Numbered from the stretch's first letter, positions 33,951 to 44,261 are shown. The stretch is 64,000 nt of DNA from Permianibacter sp046297695 (GCA_046297695.1 JBKBHF010000002.1:90433-154432), one strand, 5' to 3'. Program-made: numbers and translations. The notes: a model not told the origin generated them from the letters alone.

Positions 33951-36900
33951 TCAGCGCCGGGCGTCCCCCTTCTTCTTGTTGATCTTGCCGGCCGCTTTTG
34001 TCGCCGGTGCTTTCACCGCAGCCACACTGGTCCCGACAGTTTTCGCAGAACGGGCTTTGCCTGCCGTCTTTGCCGGCGCCTTGGCCGCGGCTTTCAACCT
34101 GACTTTGCCACCGGCAGCAACCTGCCGCTGACAGCTTTGCACCAGAATACCGAGCTCGCGCAGGGCCACCGAGAACTTGGCAAACTCATGGGTGTTGCTG
34201 GTGCGGAACTCGGTCAGCAGTTGCAGCCAGCGCTTCACTTCGCTGTTGTCCTGCAGGAAGCTGTCGAGACGCGCGGTCGCATCGAGATCCTTACCGGTCA
34301 ATTTCAGCACCGCGCCGGTCAGCTGACGCTGTTGCCAGTCGAGTTCCTCGCGGAACGCCGAACGGGCGAACGCCTGCCAATGGTTCTCGACCGGCTGGCG
34401 GACGATCTGGCTCAGGAACCAGTGCAGATCAGTGCGGTATCCAAGTTTGAAATAAATCTCCGCGACCAACGCCACCGGCTGCGCTTGTTCTTCCGCGACT
34501 TCGGCGATGTCCAGTGCCGAGAACAGCGTGCTGAGATGCGCCAGATCTTCGGCCAGTTTCTTCGGCAAGCCACGCTCGATCAAGCGCTGGGTATCACCGG
34601 CCAGATCCGCAGCTTCGCTGGCTTCGAGTACTTTCGGCAGCTGGGCGCGCAGCACATCAATCGCCGGCTTGAACCGGGCAATCTCTTCCGCAAGGCCGAC
34701 ATGCTTGCGCCGCTGGCGCATGAACCAGCGTGCAGCGCGGCGGATCAACCGCTGCGACTCGTGCATGGCTTCCAGTTGCAGCGCTGCCGGCACCTTGTTG
34801 TCGAGTGCCTCAATCTGCTCCCAGAACTTGTCGACGCCAAACACTTCACGCGCCAGCGTAAAGCACGAGGCGACCTCAGCAAAACTGACACCTGTTTCGT
34901 CCACCATGCGATGGGCAAAGTTGGCACCGCCGAAGTTGACCATGTCATTGGCGAGCTGCATCGCGATGATTTCGTGCTTCAGGCGATGCTGCTGTATCGG
35001 CTCGGCGAACTTGTTGCGCATCAGCGGCGGGAAATAGCCGGCCAGCATGTCGCGGTAGAACGGGTCCTCGACCACTTCTGGCACATTGAGATGGTCTTTC
35101 AGGCTCATCTTGCCGTACGAGGTCAGAATCGCCAGCTCGGCGCGAGTCAGGCCCTTGCCCTTGATCAGGCGCTCCTGCATTTCATCGTCGGTCGGCAGGT
35201 ATTCGAGACCGCGGTCAAGCCGGCCCTCACGCTCCAGCTGGTGAATGAAGCGAATGTGTTCCTTCACCATGCTATTGGCACGCGACTCCGTCACCGAAAT
35301 GCTCTGGCTCTGGCGGTAGTTGTCCTTCAGCACGCTCTCGGCGACATCGTCGGTCATATCGGCCAGCAGCTTGTTGCGCTGCTTCTCGGTCATGCTGCCA
35401 TCAGCGACCAGCTGGTTCAGCAGGATCTTGATGTTGACCTCGTTATCCGAGGTATTGACGCCGCCGGCGTTGTCGATGAAGTCGGTGTTACCGCGACCGC
35501 CATTGAGCATATACTCGATGCGGCCCAACTGGGTCATGCCGAGGTTGCCACCCTCGCCGACCACTTTCGCGCGCAACTCACGACCATCGACGCGGATGGC
35601 GTCGTTGGCCCGATCGCCCACTTCATTGTGCCGCTGGCTGGCCGCCTTGACGTAAGTGCCGATGCCACCGTTCCAGAACAACTCCACATCCATTTTCAGG
35701 ATGGCGTTCATCAACTCCGGCGGCGCCATTTCGCTCTGCTTGACGCCGAGCATGGCCTGCACTTCCGGACTCAATGCAATCGATTTGGCGCTACGCGGGA
35801 ATACGCCACCGCCTTTCGAAATGAGCTTCTTGTCGTAATCATCCCAGCTCGACGCCGGCAGATTGAACAATCGTTGCCGCTCGACAAAGCTCTTGGCCGC
35901 ATCCGGATTCGGATCGAGGAAGATGTGGCGGTGATCGAACGCGGCCAACAAGCGGATGTGCTTCGACAACAGCATGCCGTTGCCGAACACGTCGCCCGAC
36001 ATGTCGCCGACGCCGATGACCGTGAAGTCTTCGTTCTGGATGTCCTTGCCGATTTCACGGAAATGACGCTTGACGCATTCCCAGGCGCCGCGGGCAGTAA
36101 TGCCCATGCCCTTGTGGTCATAGCCATTCGAGCCGCCGGATGCAAAGGCATCGCCGAGCCAGTGGTTGTATTCCAGCGAAATCGCGTTGGCGATGTCGGA
36201 GAACGTTGCGGTGCCCTTGTCGGCTGCCACCACCAGGTACGGATCGGCCTCGTCATGGCGAACGACATTGACCGGCGCCACGATCTTGCCGCCGACGATA
36301 TTGTCGGTCACATCAAGCAGACCACGAATGAACATTTGATAGCAGGCAATGCCTTCGGCCTGAATCGCTTTCCGATCCGTGCTCTTTGGCATCTGCTTGC
36401 AAACGAAACCGCCCTTCGCGCCATTCGGCACGATGACGGTGTTCTTGACCTGCTGCGCCTTGACCAGCCCCAACACTTCGGTGCGGAAATCTTCCCGACG
36501 ATCCGACCAGCGCAAACCGCCTCGCGCCACTTTACCGAAGCGCAGATGCACACCTTCGACACGCGGGCTGTACACCCAGATCTCGAACATCGGGACCGGC
36601 TTGGGAATATCGGGAATGCGCGACGGTTTCAGCTTGAACGACGTGTACGGCTTGGCTTGCCCGTCCTTGCCAAGCTGGAAGAAGTTGGTTCGCAGCGTCG
36701 CGCTGATCACATCGACGTAGCGGCTGACGATGCGGTCCTGATCGAGCGTCGCCACTTTCGCGCGCTCGGCCTTGACCTCATCCAGCAGCGCCTGCGCTTT
36801 CTTTTCGCTGGCCTTGCCCGGCTCAAAGCGGGCATTGAACCAGTCGACGATCTTGCGCGCAATCTGCGGATAAGCCGCAAGCGTCTGCTCGATACTGCTC

Positions 36901-38951
36901 TGACTGAAAGTAAAACCGATCTGCCAGAAATACTTGGCGTAGGCGCGCAGCACGCTGACTTCACGCCAGTTCAGACCCGCGGCCAGCACCAGTCGGTTGA
37001 AGCCGTCGTTCTCTGCCTTACCCGCCCAGGTTTCGGCAAATGCCTCCTGGAAAATGTCCTTGATCGCTTTCAGGTTCAGCTCGCCGCTGGTTTGCGGCTG
37101 CAAACCGAAATCCATGATCCAGCAAACACCGCCGTCCTTGCGCTCCACCTCGTACGGCGTTTCGCCGATGACGGTGAGCCCCATGTTTTCCAGCATCGGT
37201 AACACATCGGACAGTGGTGCCGGAGCCAGTCGCTGATACAGCTTGAAGCGCAGCGCCCCCTGCTCGGCCTCAGCCGGGACATACAGCTGCATGGCAAGCG
37301 GCTGGGCATCGGACAGCGACTCCAGATGCTTGATGTCTTCAACGGCAACGGCGGCGCCGTTTTCATCCTGATAGCCGACATGGAATGCATCGGCGTATTT
37401 CTGTGCCAGCTTCTTGCCCTCGACATCGCCATACTGGGCAATGAGCGCTTCCTTGACCTGCTCGTCCCACGAGACGGCAGCAACGCGTAATTCGTTTTCA
37501 ATGGCTTTGACGTCGTACTTGACCCGACCAGCGTTCTCAACCGGAACGATGAAGTGCACGCGCGCCAGAATCGAGTCGGAGAACCAAGTGCTGAACCGGA
37601 TCTCGGCGGCATTGGCACCGAGGTGTTTGGCCAGTACGGCTTGCATCTTCAAACGCAGCTTGGTGTTGTGCAACTCGCGCGGCACGTAAACAAAGCAGGA
37701 GAAAAAGCGACCATACGGATCGCGGCGGACAAACAGGCGAACGACTGGGCGCTCCTTGATGTACAACACGCCCATGCCGATGCTCATCAGTTCATCGGTC
37801 GACATCTGAAACAGCTCATCGCGCGGGAAGGTTTCGATGATGTCGCGCAACGCCTTGAAGTCATGGCTGTTCGGCACCAATCCCGAGCGCTCAACCACCT
37901 CAGTAATTTTCTTGCGCATCACCGGGATGTTGCGCGGGCTACGGTTGTACACAGTCGACGCGTACAAACCGAAAATGCGGTGCTCGCCAATGACTTCGCC
38001 TTTGTCGTTATAACGCTTGAAACCGATGTAATCGATCTGGCCCGGACGGTGTACGGTCGACAGGGTGCGGGTTTTGGTCAACACCACGAGTTCGTCATTG
38101 TTCAGCGCCACTTTCTGCGCATCCGGCGACAGCGTCGACAACACGACCGATTGCGCCGTTGCATCGTCTTTGCTGAGCAAGCCGAGACTGGACTTACGCA
38201 CCGGGTTCAGCTTGTAGTCGCCTTTTATCTTTTCCACCTCATAGGTGCGGTAACCCATGAAAATGAAGTGATCATCGAGCAACCATTTCAGAAAATCGCG
38301 CGCTTCGGCCACAGTCGCCGCTGGCACGGATTTCGGCACCGACGCCAGCTCGGCATCAATGCTCGCCAGTTTGTCGCGCATGGCCTGGTGACCGCTGACG
38401 GTCAGGCGGACATCACCGAGCACACGCTGCAGGTTCTGCTCCAGCGCCTTGCGTTCGGCCGCATCGGCGATGTGATCGACCTCGATGAACATCGGCGTCT
38501 CGCAGCCGGCACCCGACAGCGTGGAGATTTTCTCGACGCTTTCGATCTTGCCGTCCTTGCCGCGGGCAATACGCATCGGCCGGTGCACGTGCAGGTGCGT
38601 CGCCAGACCGAGCCGGTTCAACTCCATCCGCACGCTATCCACCAGGAACGGCATGTCATCGACCACCAGCTCAATGATGGTGTTACGGGTTTGCCAGCCC
38701 TCTTTGGCCGTGGTCGGGTTGCTCACCCGCACGGCAACGGTGCCGCTCTTGTAGTCCTGCATGTACTGCCAGAGGTTGGCCGAAATCGCGGCCAAATCCG
38801 CGGCGCTGCGTCGGGCCAGATCCTCCTCCGACACCGAGCTGTAGAACAGCTTGACGAAGTCGCCGGCCAGCGCCACCTGCTTGGCAGGCAAACGTGATTT
38901 GAGTGCCGGGATAACGCTGTCGATGACAGCGTGCGACGAGACTTGCAACAT
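33951..38951 (-). CDS. gdhB: NAD-specific glutamate dehydrogenase, GDH-180 family, with basic C-terminal tail
   Basis: The product has 1666 residues, slightly above the usual ~1600-1620. It oxidises glutamate to 2-oxoglutarate and ammonia with NAD+. The N-terminal ~700 residues contain the ACT-like regulatory segments of this class. The catalytic core carries 'KVARGGLRWSDRREDFRTEVLGLVKAQQVKNTVIVPNGAKGGFV' with the Lys residues of the glutamate site, and the dinucleotide region 'TVIGVGDMSGDVFGNGMLL'. The C-terminal ~54 residues (about 1613-1666) are almost only Lys, Ala, Thr, Gly and Pro, like bacterial histone H1-type tails, an unusual addition. GAGG lies upstream of the start. Very long open frames on the opposite strand are codon-bias shadows. 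Confidence 0.96.
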   Translation of the reverse strand: MLQVSSHAVIDSVIPALKSRLPAKQVALAGDFVKLFYSSVSEEDLARRSAADLAAISANLWQYMQDYKSGTVAVRVSNPTTAKEGWQTRNTIIELVVDDMPFLVDSVRMELNRLGLATHLHVHRPMRIARGKDGKIESVEKISTLSGAGCETPMFIEVDHIADAAERKALEQNLQRVLGDVRLTVSGHQAMRDKLASIDAELASVPKSVPAATVAEARDFLKWLLDDHFIFMGYRTYEVEKIKGDYKLNPVRKSSLGLLSKDDATAQSVVLSTLSPDAQKVALNNDELVVLTKTRTLSTVHRPGQIDYIGFKRYNDKGEVIGEHRIFGLYASTVYNRSPRNIPVMRKKITEVVERSGLVPNSHDFKALRDIIETFPRDELFQMSTDELMSIGMGVLYIKERPVVRLFVRRDPYGRFFSCFVYVPRELHNTKLRLKMQAVLAKHLGANAAEIRFSTWFSDSILARVHFIVPVENAGRVKYDVKAIENELRVAAVSWDEQVKEALIAQYGDVEGKKLAQKYADAFHVGYQDENGAAVAVEDIKHLESLSDAQPLAMQLYVPAEAEQGALRFKLYQRLAPAPLSDVLPMLENMGLTVIGETPYEVERKDGGVCWIMDFGLQPQTSGELNLKAIKDIFQEAFAETWAGKAENDGFNRLVLAAGLNWREVSVLRAYAKYFWQIGFTFSQSSIEQTLAAYPQIARKIVDWFNARFEPGKASEKKAQALLDEVKAERAKVATLDQDRIVSRYVDVISATLRTNFFQLGKDGQAKPYTSFKLKPSRIPDIPKPVPMFEIWVYSPRVEGVHLRFGKVARGGLRWSDRREDFRTEVLGLVKAQQVKNTVIVPNGAKGGFVCKQMPKSTDRKAIQAEGIACYQMFIRGLLDVTDNIVGGKIVAPVNVVRHDEADPYLVVAADKGTATFSDIANAISLEYNHWLGDAFASGGSNGYDHKGMGITARGAWECVKRHFREIGKDIQNEDFTVIGVGDMSGDVFGNGMLLSKHIRLLAAFDHRHIFLDPNPDAAKSFVERQRLFNLPASSWDDYDKKLISKGGGVFPRSAKSIALSPEVQAMLGVKQSEMAPPELMNAILKMDVELFWNGGIGTYVKAASQRHNEVGDRANDAIRVDGRELRAKVVGEGGNLGMTQLGRIEYMLNGGRGNTDFIDNAGGVNTSDNEVNIKILLNQLVADGSMTEKQRNKLLADMTDDVAESVLKDNYRQSQSISVTESRANSMVKEHIRFIHQLEREGRLDRGLEYLPTDDEMQERLIKGKGLTRAELAILTSYGKMSLKDHLNVPEVVEDPFYRDMLAGYFPPLMRNKFAEPIQQHRLKHEIIAMQLANDMVNFGGANFAHRMVDETGVSFAEVASCFTLAREVFGVDKFWEQIEALDNKVPAALQLEAMHESQRLIRRAARWFMRQRRKHVGLAEEIARFKPAIDVLRAQLPKVLEASEAADLAGDTQRLIERGLPKKLAEDLAHLSTLFSALDIAEVAEEQAQPVALVAEIYFKLGYRTDLHWFLSQIVRQPVENHWQAFARSAFREELDWQQRQLTGAVLKLTGKDLDATARLDSFLQDNSEVKRWLQLLTEFRTSNTHEFAKFSVALRELGILVQSCQRQVAAGGKVRLKAAAKAPAKTAGKARSAKTVGTSVAAVKAPATKAAGKINKKKGDARR

Positions 38952-39050
38952 GAGAACAACCTCGATGGACGAACCGGAAAGCAGGCACCCGAGGCCCCCA
39001 CGACACGGGGGTCGGAAAATGCCGGCAATTCTAGGCCATAAGCCGCGGAA

Positions 39051-39068
39051 TTACACGGTTTGGTGTAA
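39051..39068. promoter_or_regulatory. Palindromic operator candidate upstream of gdhB
   Basis: TTACAC-N6-GTGTAA, a perfect inverted repeat 100 bases upstream of the gdhB start. A TAGAAT that could be the -10 box on the minus strand lies at 39029-39034, so a protein bound here would cover the -35 region. The rest of the 476-base gap 38952-39427 shows only this site, a GC hairpin near 38993 and the RND-operon terminator. Frames across it look non-coding. Confidence 0.35.
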
Positions 39069-39382
39069 CTCATCGCACCACAGCGGTACGCATAAGTATG
39101 TGGATTTTTCCCGCTTTTTTTTTACTCAGCGCGATTCGCGTCAATGCATTTTCATGCGCCTTGCGCGCACAGTGAGAAATCGGCGCTTTCGGACCTGATC
39201 GCGACCGGCCCGCAGTTGCCTGCCACCCACCAACGCCTGACAAACAACTGCGTCGCCGAGACCATGCCAGCCAATGCGGCGCCCTGTACAAGCCAGCCTT
39301 TGCCGCGGTTCCGCCATCTTGCTGCAGCTCACTGCCTGGCAGCGCCAGCGACCGTTGCAGTCGGCGGCGATACCGCCAGAAA

Positions 39383-39413
39383 CGACAAAGCCGACGCAGG
39401 GTCGGCTTTGTCG
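39383..39413 (-). terminator. Intrinsic terminator of the RND/DUF1302 operon
   Basis: A 13-bp stem (cgacaaagccgac / gtcggctttgtcg) with a 5-nt loop, 15 bases after the stop of the RND gene on the minus strand, followed by TTT. Confidence 0.75.
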
Positions 39414-39427
39414 GCAGGTCGCAAGGC

Positions 39428-41788
39428 TTACTTTTTCTTCTTGCGCCGATACAGGAACGTCAGCAAGGCCGGCAGCAGCAGCACGGCGGCGATCATGTTG
39501 ACCAGGAACATGAACGACAGCAGCTTGCCCATGTCGGCCTGGAATTGCAGCGCCGAGACCATCCAGGTAGCCACGCCAACCGCCAGCGTCAGGCCGGTGA
39601 AGAACACCGCGCTGCCGGTCACGTGCAGGGTCTCGCGGTAGGCGTCCTGGACGCTCATGCCGCGGCGCAAATCGTCCCGCATCTGCGAGAAGATGTAGAT
39701 GCCGTAGTCGACCCCGACACCGACCCCCAGCGCCACTACCGGCAGCGTTGCGACCGTAAGGCCAATACCCAGCGTCGCCATCAGCGCCTCGGCCAGATAC
39801 GAGACCAGAATCAATGGGACGATCACACACAGGGTGCCACGAATCGAACGGAAGCTGATCAGGCAGAGCAGAACCACCGCCGCGTAGACCCCCAGCAACA
39901 TCGGCCATTTGGCGGCGGAAACGGCCTCGTTGGTGGCCGCCATGACCCCGACCGGACCGGTGGCCAGGCGGAATTCCAGATCCGGACGCGGATTGTCGAT
40001 ACGGTATTGCTTCACCGCCTCAATCACTCGCGTGATGGTGTCGGCCTTGTGATCCTGGGTGAAAATCATCACCGGGACGACATTGCAGTCGCTGTTCAAC
40101 AAGCCGGTGGATGACGGGATCCGCTGGGTCGCCTGCGCCAGCACGTCCTGGTTACGGGACAGCACGCGCCAATTCAGGTTGCCTTCGGACGTGGCCGAGT
40201 TCACCACTTTGGCGACATCGGCGAGCGACACCACCGATTGCACGCCGTCGATGTTGCTCATGAACCAGGCGAATTCGTCGATGGCATTGAGCCGGTCGAA
40301 ATTGGAGCAGGCTTCCGCGATGCCCGCTGCCGCCTCCGGGCTGTCTGGATCCGGCTGCTTGACTTCAACGATGACCGAAATCAGATCGACGCCGATTGAG
40401 AACTTCTCGGTGATGAAGGCCGTGTCCTGGTTGTAACGCGAGTCAGGGCGCAGCTGCGGCGCGCCAGCCTGCGAATCGCCGACGTACATTTTCTGGCCGC
40501 CAACATAACCGACGACAAACAACACGGCCGCCGCAGCCACCGTGAACCAGGCGTACTTTGGCTGCGCCAGCGCGGCGACCTTGTCCCAGAACCGGCCCTG
40601 CAGTGCCAGCTGGTGGGCAAAGGCATCAGCAAAACCGCCGCCCGGTTTGGTCCAGCTGAGCAGCACCGGCAGCAACATCATATTGGTGAAAATCAGCACA
40701 CCAACACCAATCGCCGCGGTAACCGCCAATTCCTGAATGATCTCGATATTGATCAAAAGCAAAGTCAGGAAGCCGACCACGTCGGACAGGATGCCGGTGA
40801 AACCCGGTGCCCAGACCTTGTGGCAGGCATGGCGGGCCGCTTCCAGCGGCGAGCTGCCTTGGATCAATTGCGAGGCAAAGGCATTGACCAGCTGCACCGA
40901 GTGGCTGACCCCGATCGCGAACACCAGGAACGGCACCAGGATCGACATCGGATCGATACCGTAACCCATGGCGTTGAGCAGACCCAGCTGCCAGACCACC
41001 GCAATCAGCGAGCAGACGATCGGCCACAGCGTCAGTTTGCCGGAGCGGGTGAAAACAAACAGCAGCACCGCCGTGATCAGCAACGCCACCAGGAAAAAGG
41101 CGACCACGCCTTTGGCGCCATCACTGACATCGCCCATCACCTTGGCAAAGCCGATGATGTGCACTTTTACGGCCTGATCCTGGAACTGGCCGCGGATCTC
41201 ATTTTCCAGCGCAGTGGCAAACGCGATGTAATCCAGCTTCTGGCCGGTGACCGGGTCTGTTTCAAGCAACTGGGCGGTAATCATCGCCGCCGAGAAATCG
41301 TTGGCGACCAACCGGCCGATGATGCCAGCCTTGAGCACGTTCTCCCGCACCCGCTCCAGATCGGCCTGCACCGGTTGGAAGTCGGCCGGCACGACCGGTC
41401 CCCCTTCAAAACCCTCCTCGGTGATCTCGGTAAAGCGGGTGTTCGGGGTAAACAGCGAAGTGACCTGCGACGGATCGACGCCCTGAATCGACTGCACCGC
41501 CTTGGTTACGGCTTCCAGTCGGCTGAAAAAGGTCGGATTGAAAATATCGCCACTGGTATCTTCCAGCGCAATCAGTACCCGGTTGGCGCCACCGAACTCT
41601 TGCTGGTACTGAAAATAGGTTTGCATGTACTCGTGCTCTTGCGGCACGTTCTTGGCAAACCCGGCATCCACCTTGAGCTGCGATGCCGACCACAACATCA
41701 ACACCGTAATGGCAGCAAATACTGCCAGTGCCGGCTTTCTGGCTTTCAAAATCTGATCAGCGACACGCGCCAACAACCTTGCTTGCAT
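39428..41788 (-). CDS. RND/MMPL-family transporter
   Basis: The 786-residue protein has the duplicated RND layout: one helix near the N-terminus, a large periplasmic loop ('YMQTYFQYQQEFGGANRVLIALEDTSG'), five to six helices with a sterol-sensing/MMPL pattern, then a second such unit. 'FAIGVSHSVQLVNAFASQL' and 'LGVGVGVDYGIYIFSQMRDDLRRG' are the paired GxxxD-type signatures of transmembrane helix 4/10. The C-terminus is a Lys-rich tail. Members of this subfamily are encoded with YCF48, DUF1329 and DUF1302 proteins, as here, and probably move a hydrophobic compound across the envelope. Substrate unknown. Confidence 0.88.
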   Translation of the reverse strand: MQARLLARVADQILKARKPALAVFAAITVLMLWSASQLKVDAGFAKNVPQEHEYMQTYFQYQQEFGGANRVLIALEDTSGDIFNPTFFSRLEAVTKAVQSIQGVDPSQVTSLFTPNTRFTEITEEGFEGGPVVPADFQPVQADLERVRENVLKAGIIGRLVANDFSAAMITAQLLETDPVTGQKLDYIAFATALENEIRGQFQDQAVKVHIIGFAKVMGDVSDGAKGVVAFFLVALLITAVLLFVFTRSGKLTLWPIVCSLIAVVWQLGLLNAMGYGIDPMSILVPFLVFAIGVSHSVQLVNAFASQLIQGSSPLEAARHACHKVWAPGFTGILSDVVGFLTLLLINIEIIQELAVTAAIGVGVLIFTNMMLLPVLLSWTKPGGGFADAFAHQLALQGRFWDKVAALAQPKYAWFTVAAAAVLFVVGYVGGQKMYVGDSQAGAPQLRPDSRYNQDTAFITEKFSIGVDLISVIVEVKQPDPDSPEAAAGIAEACSNFDRLNAIDEFAWFMSNIDGVQSVVSLADVAKVVNSATSEGNLNWRVLSRNQDVLAQATQRIPSSTGLLNSDCNVVPVMIFTQDHKADTITRVIEAVKQYRIDNPRPDLEFRLATGPVGVMAATNEAVSAAKWPMLLGVYAAVVLLCLISFRSIRGTLCVIVPLILVSYLAEALMATLGIGLTVATLPVVALGVGVGVDYGIYIFSQMRDDLRRGMSVQDAYRETLHVTGSAVFFTGLTLAVGVATWMVSALQFQADMGKLLSFMFLVNMIAAVLLLPALLTFLYRRKKKK

Positions 41789-41805
41789 GACAACCTCTTG
41801 CTAGA

Positions 41806-42762
41806 TCAATTCGCGTGCGGCGCAGTCAACGACTGCACGGAAACACCGTCTTCGGCGGCGATCAACAAACTGTCGGTGCCGAGCAGTTCCGCTGCGGCAA
41901 TCGCCTTGCGATTGGCGCGTTGTTGACGTTCGAAACTCAGGCCATCATCACGGCTGATCAGGATGGTGCCATCGGTGCCCACCAGGATCACCTCACCGGT
42001 GCCACTGGCAATATCATTGATGCCGGAGCGGACGCCGGTGTTGATCGCTTGCCAGCTGGCGCCGTTATCGGTGGAACGGTAGACATGGCCACGCATGCCG
42101 GCAACGAGCAAGGCACCACTGGCGGTTTGTTTGACAGTGAAAAAACTGCCGTCGTAATCAACCGGCAATTGCTGCCACGTCTCACCCTGATCGGTCGAGC
42201 GGGCAACGAATCCAGCTTCGCCCGCTACCAACAAACTGCCATCACGCAGACTGATCAGGTTGTACAGATGGGGAAAACCGAAATCAGGTAAATCAAACTC
42301 CGGCACCTCGCGCTGTTGCCAGGTCTGACCGCCATCAGTGGACTTCAGAAAGAGACCATAGGCACCAACCGCGTAGCCAATCGACTCGGTCGCAAAATAG
42401 ATATCCAGAATCGGGTTGTCCTGATCGGCGCTCGGCTCGCTGCGCAGCAACTGCCAGCTCTGGCCGCGGTCCGCGCTCATCAGCAGCACTCCATCGTGAC
42501 CACCAGCAAACACCCGGCCGTTGCTGCGAGCGACGGCCGTCAGCGTCGCACGGGTCGGTACCGGCGCCTGCTGCCAGCTGACACCACGATCATCGGTCAG
42601 CAAAATGTGGCCGCGCTCGCCAACGGCAACGAAGCGGCCGTCAGCCAATTGGGTCAAATTCAGCATCAGGCTTTTGCTGGCGCGGGGGGCCATCAGGGCG
42701 TCGGCCGCCGGTGCGGTCTGACTCAGCAGCATGGCAGCGACAAGAGAAATTGTACGGATCAC
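41806..42762 (-). CDS. YCF48/BNR-repeat exported protein
   Basis: 318 residues with a signal peptide ending PAADA-like ('MLLSQTAPAADA'). Several BNR/Asp-box blades are visible: 'TDDRGVSWQQ', 'SADRGQSWQLL', 'STDGGQTWQQREVP', 'STDQGETWQQLP' and 'STDNGASWQAI', giving a six- or seven-blade propeller related to photosystem assembly factor YCF48/HCF136. It lies 17 bases upstream of the RND gene and is a constant member of the RND/DUF1302 cluster. It probably acts in the periplasm as a structural partner of the transporter. Confidence 0.88.
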   Translation of the reverse strand: MIRTISLVAAMLLSQTAPAADALMAPRASKSLMLNLTQLADGRFVAVGERGHILLTDDRGVSWQQAPVPTRATLTAVARSNGRVFAGGHDGVLLMSADRGQSWQLLRSEPSADQDNPILDIYFATESIGYAVGAYGLFLKSTDGGQTWQQREVPEFDLPDFGFPHLYNLISLRDGSLLVAGEAGFVARSTDQGETWQQLPVDYDGSFFTVKQTASGALLVAGMRGHVYRSTDNGASWQAINTGVRSGINDIASGTGEVILVGTDGTILISRDDGLSFERQQRANRKAIAAAELLGTDSLLIAAEDGVSVQSLTAPHAN

Positions 42763-42871
42763 AGTTCAGCTCACTACGACTACGTGGTCGACCAGACCAC
42801 TGCTCCATCCGCTCATAAAGACAGCGGCCGGTGAAAACCGGCCGCTGCCGCACACCAAGTAAAGCGGACGA

Positions 42872-44245
42872 TTAACGACGTCCTTGACGGCGCAAGGCAT
42901 CAGGCGTGAAGTCGGCCATCGTGCGCTTGGCATCAAAATCATACGGTTCGTCTTCGTTATCGAGACCAACGGCCAGGTAACGACGCGATTGCAGATCGTG
43001 AATCACTTCCAGTGCCGACCACAGCACCGGCAGTTCGTAGTAGTTGATCGCATGCGCGACCGACACCCGCCACAGTTCATCACGGCTGTCGTACATGTCA
43101 GCAACCGAGACCTGCCAGCTGTCTTCGTCCAGGAACATCACGCGCTTCTTGTAGACGTGACGCATACCGTCTTTCAGCGTCGCCTCGACAACCCAGACGC
43201 GGTGCAGTTCCCAACGAACATGCTCCTGGTTAATATGCCCGGCCCGGAGAATGTCGTCGTAGCGCAGTTTGTCCGAATCGAGCTTGTAGGAATTGTACGG
43301 AATATACATTTCCTTCTTGCCAATCAGCTTCCAGTTGTAACGGTCTGGCGAACCGTTGAACATGTCGAAGTCGTCCGTGGTGCGCAGGTTATCGGCGGCG
43401 GTGCCCGGAGCGTCGTAAGCAACGTTAGGCGCACGACGAACCCGCTGCTGACCGGTGTTGTAGGTCCAGGCCTGGCGCGGCTTGGCCACCTGATCCAGCG
43501 TTTCGTGGACCAGCAACGCCGTACCGGCCAGACGCGACGGCGATGTCACCCACTGCTTGAAGAAGAACAGCATGTTGTCACGCTCGAGCTCTTCCGGGGT
43601 CATGCCAGGACGCATGTAGGCCTGATCCAGCTCGTCACGGAATTTCACCAGCGTATACGCGCCGTTCGGCATTACCGCCGCCTGACCGGTGTCGCGGGTC
43701 ACGGTGACACCACGATAGCGGGTGATGTGGTTCCAGATCGCTTCGGTGCCATTGGCCGGAAGCGGGAACGGCACACCAATCGACGCCCCTTTGAAACCGT
43801 TACCACTCGGGAGCAACTCGGCACGAACCGCATTGCGCTTGATCGCATCGTAAACATATTGCGGCGACGACGCCGAACGGCGGGTCGGATACACGTTCAT
43901 CTTGAACGTATCCGGGTAGGTTTTCAGCAGCGCCAGCAAGCCCGGCGACAGCTGATCCTTATATTGCTCGGCGTTCTTGCTGGTGATGGTGAACAGCACT
44001 TTGTCGTTCGGGTACGGATCGACCATGTGCTTGCCTTTGACGAAGCCCGCCGGCGGCTTGGTGATCCCACCTTCCCATGCCGGAATGGTGCCGTCTTTGT
44101 TGCCGGCGCGCTCAGCGCCGGTCGGAGTCAGATCTTTGCCCAGGCGGTCCGCCTGTTCCGGGCTGACTTTGGCTGCCACGCTACCCGCAAATGCAACCAG
44201 CAGGGCCGACAGGACGAGGGTTTTCTTGTTCAGCGTTTTCATCAT
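42872..44245 (-). CDS. DUF1329 exported protein
   Basis: 457 residues, signal peptide ending SVAAK ('LVLSALLVAFAGSVA'). Typical DUF1329 segments: 'PEQADRLGKDLTPTGAERAGNKDGTIPAWEGGI', 'MLFFFKQWVTSPSRLAGTALLVHETLDQ', 'DRYNWKLIGKKEMYIPYNSY' and 'VWVVEATLKDGMRHVYKKRVMFLDEDSWQ'. The LolA/LolB-like fold assigned to this family suggests that it carries a lipid-like molecule through the periplasm. It sits between the DUF1302 and YCF48 genes with short gaps (16 and 109 bases). Confidence 0.92.
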   Translation of the reverse strand: MMKTLNKKTLVLSALLVAFAGSVAAKVSPEQADRLGKDLTPTGAERAGNKDGTIPAWEGGITKPPAGFVKGKHMVDPYPNDKVLFTITSKNAEQYKDQLSPGLLALLKTYPDTFKMNVYPTRRSASSPQYVYDAIKRNAVRAELLPSGNGFKGASIGVPFPLPANGTEAIWNHITRYRGVTVTRDTGQAAVMPNGAYTLVKFRDELDQAYMRPGMTPEELERDNMLFFFKQWVTSPSRLAGTALLVHETLDQVAKPRQAWTYNTGQQRVRRAPNVAYDAPGTAADNLRTTDDFDMFNGSPDRYNWKLIGKKEMYIPYNSYKLDSDKLRYDDILRAGHINQEHVRWELHRVWVVEATLKDGMRHVYKKRVMFLDEDSWQVSVADMYDSRDELWRVSVAHAINYYELPVLWSALEVIHDLQSRRYLAVGLDNEDEPYDFDAKRTMADFTPDALRRQGRR

Positions 44246-44261
44246 TCTGGTCTCGTCTGAA

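Noticed and set aside
33834..37202. A 1122-codon open frame on the plus strand, with a second at 37554-38897
   Set aside because: Both lie fully antisense to gdhB, whose family motifs run through the whole region. Their products are His/Arg/Gln-rich low-complexity shadows caused by GC-rich codon use.
39144..39641. A plus-strand frame starting in the gdhB-RND gap
   Set aside because: Most of it is antisense to the RND gene, it lacks a ribosome site and its product has no recognisable feature.
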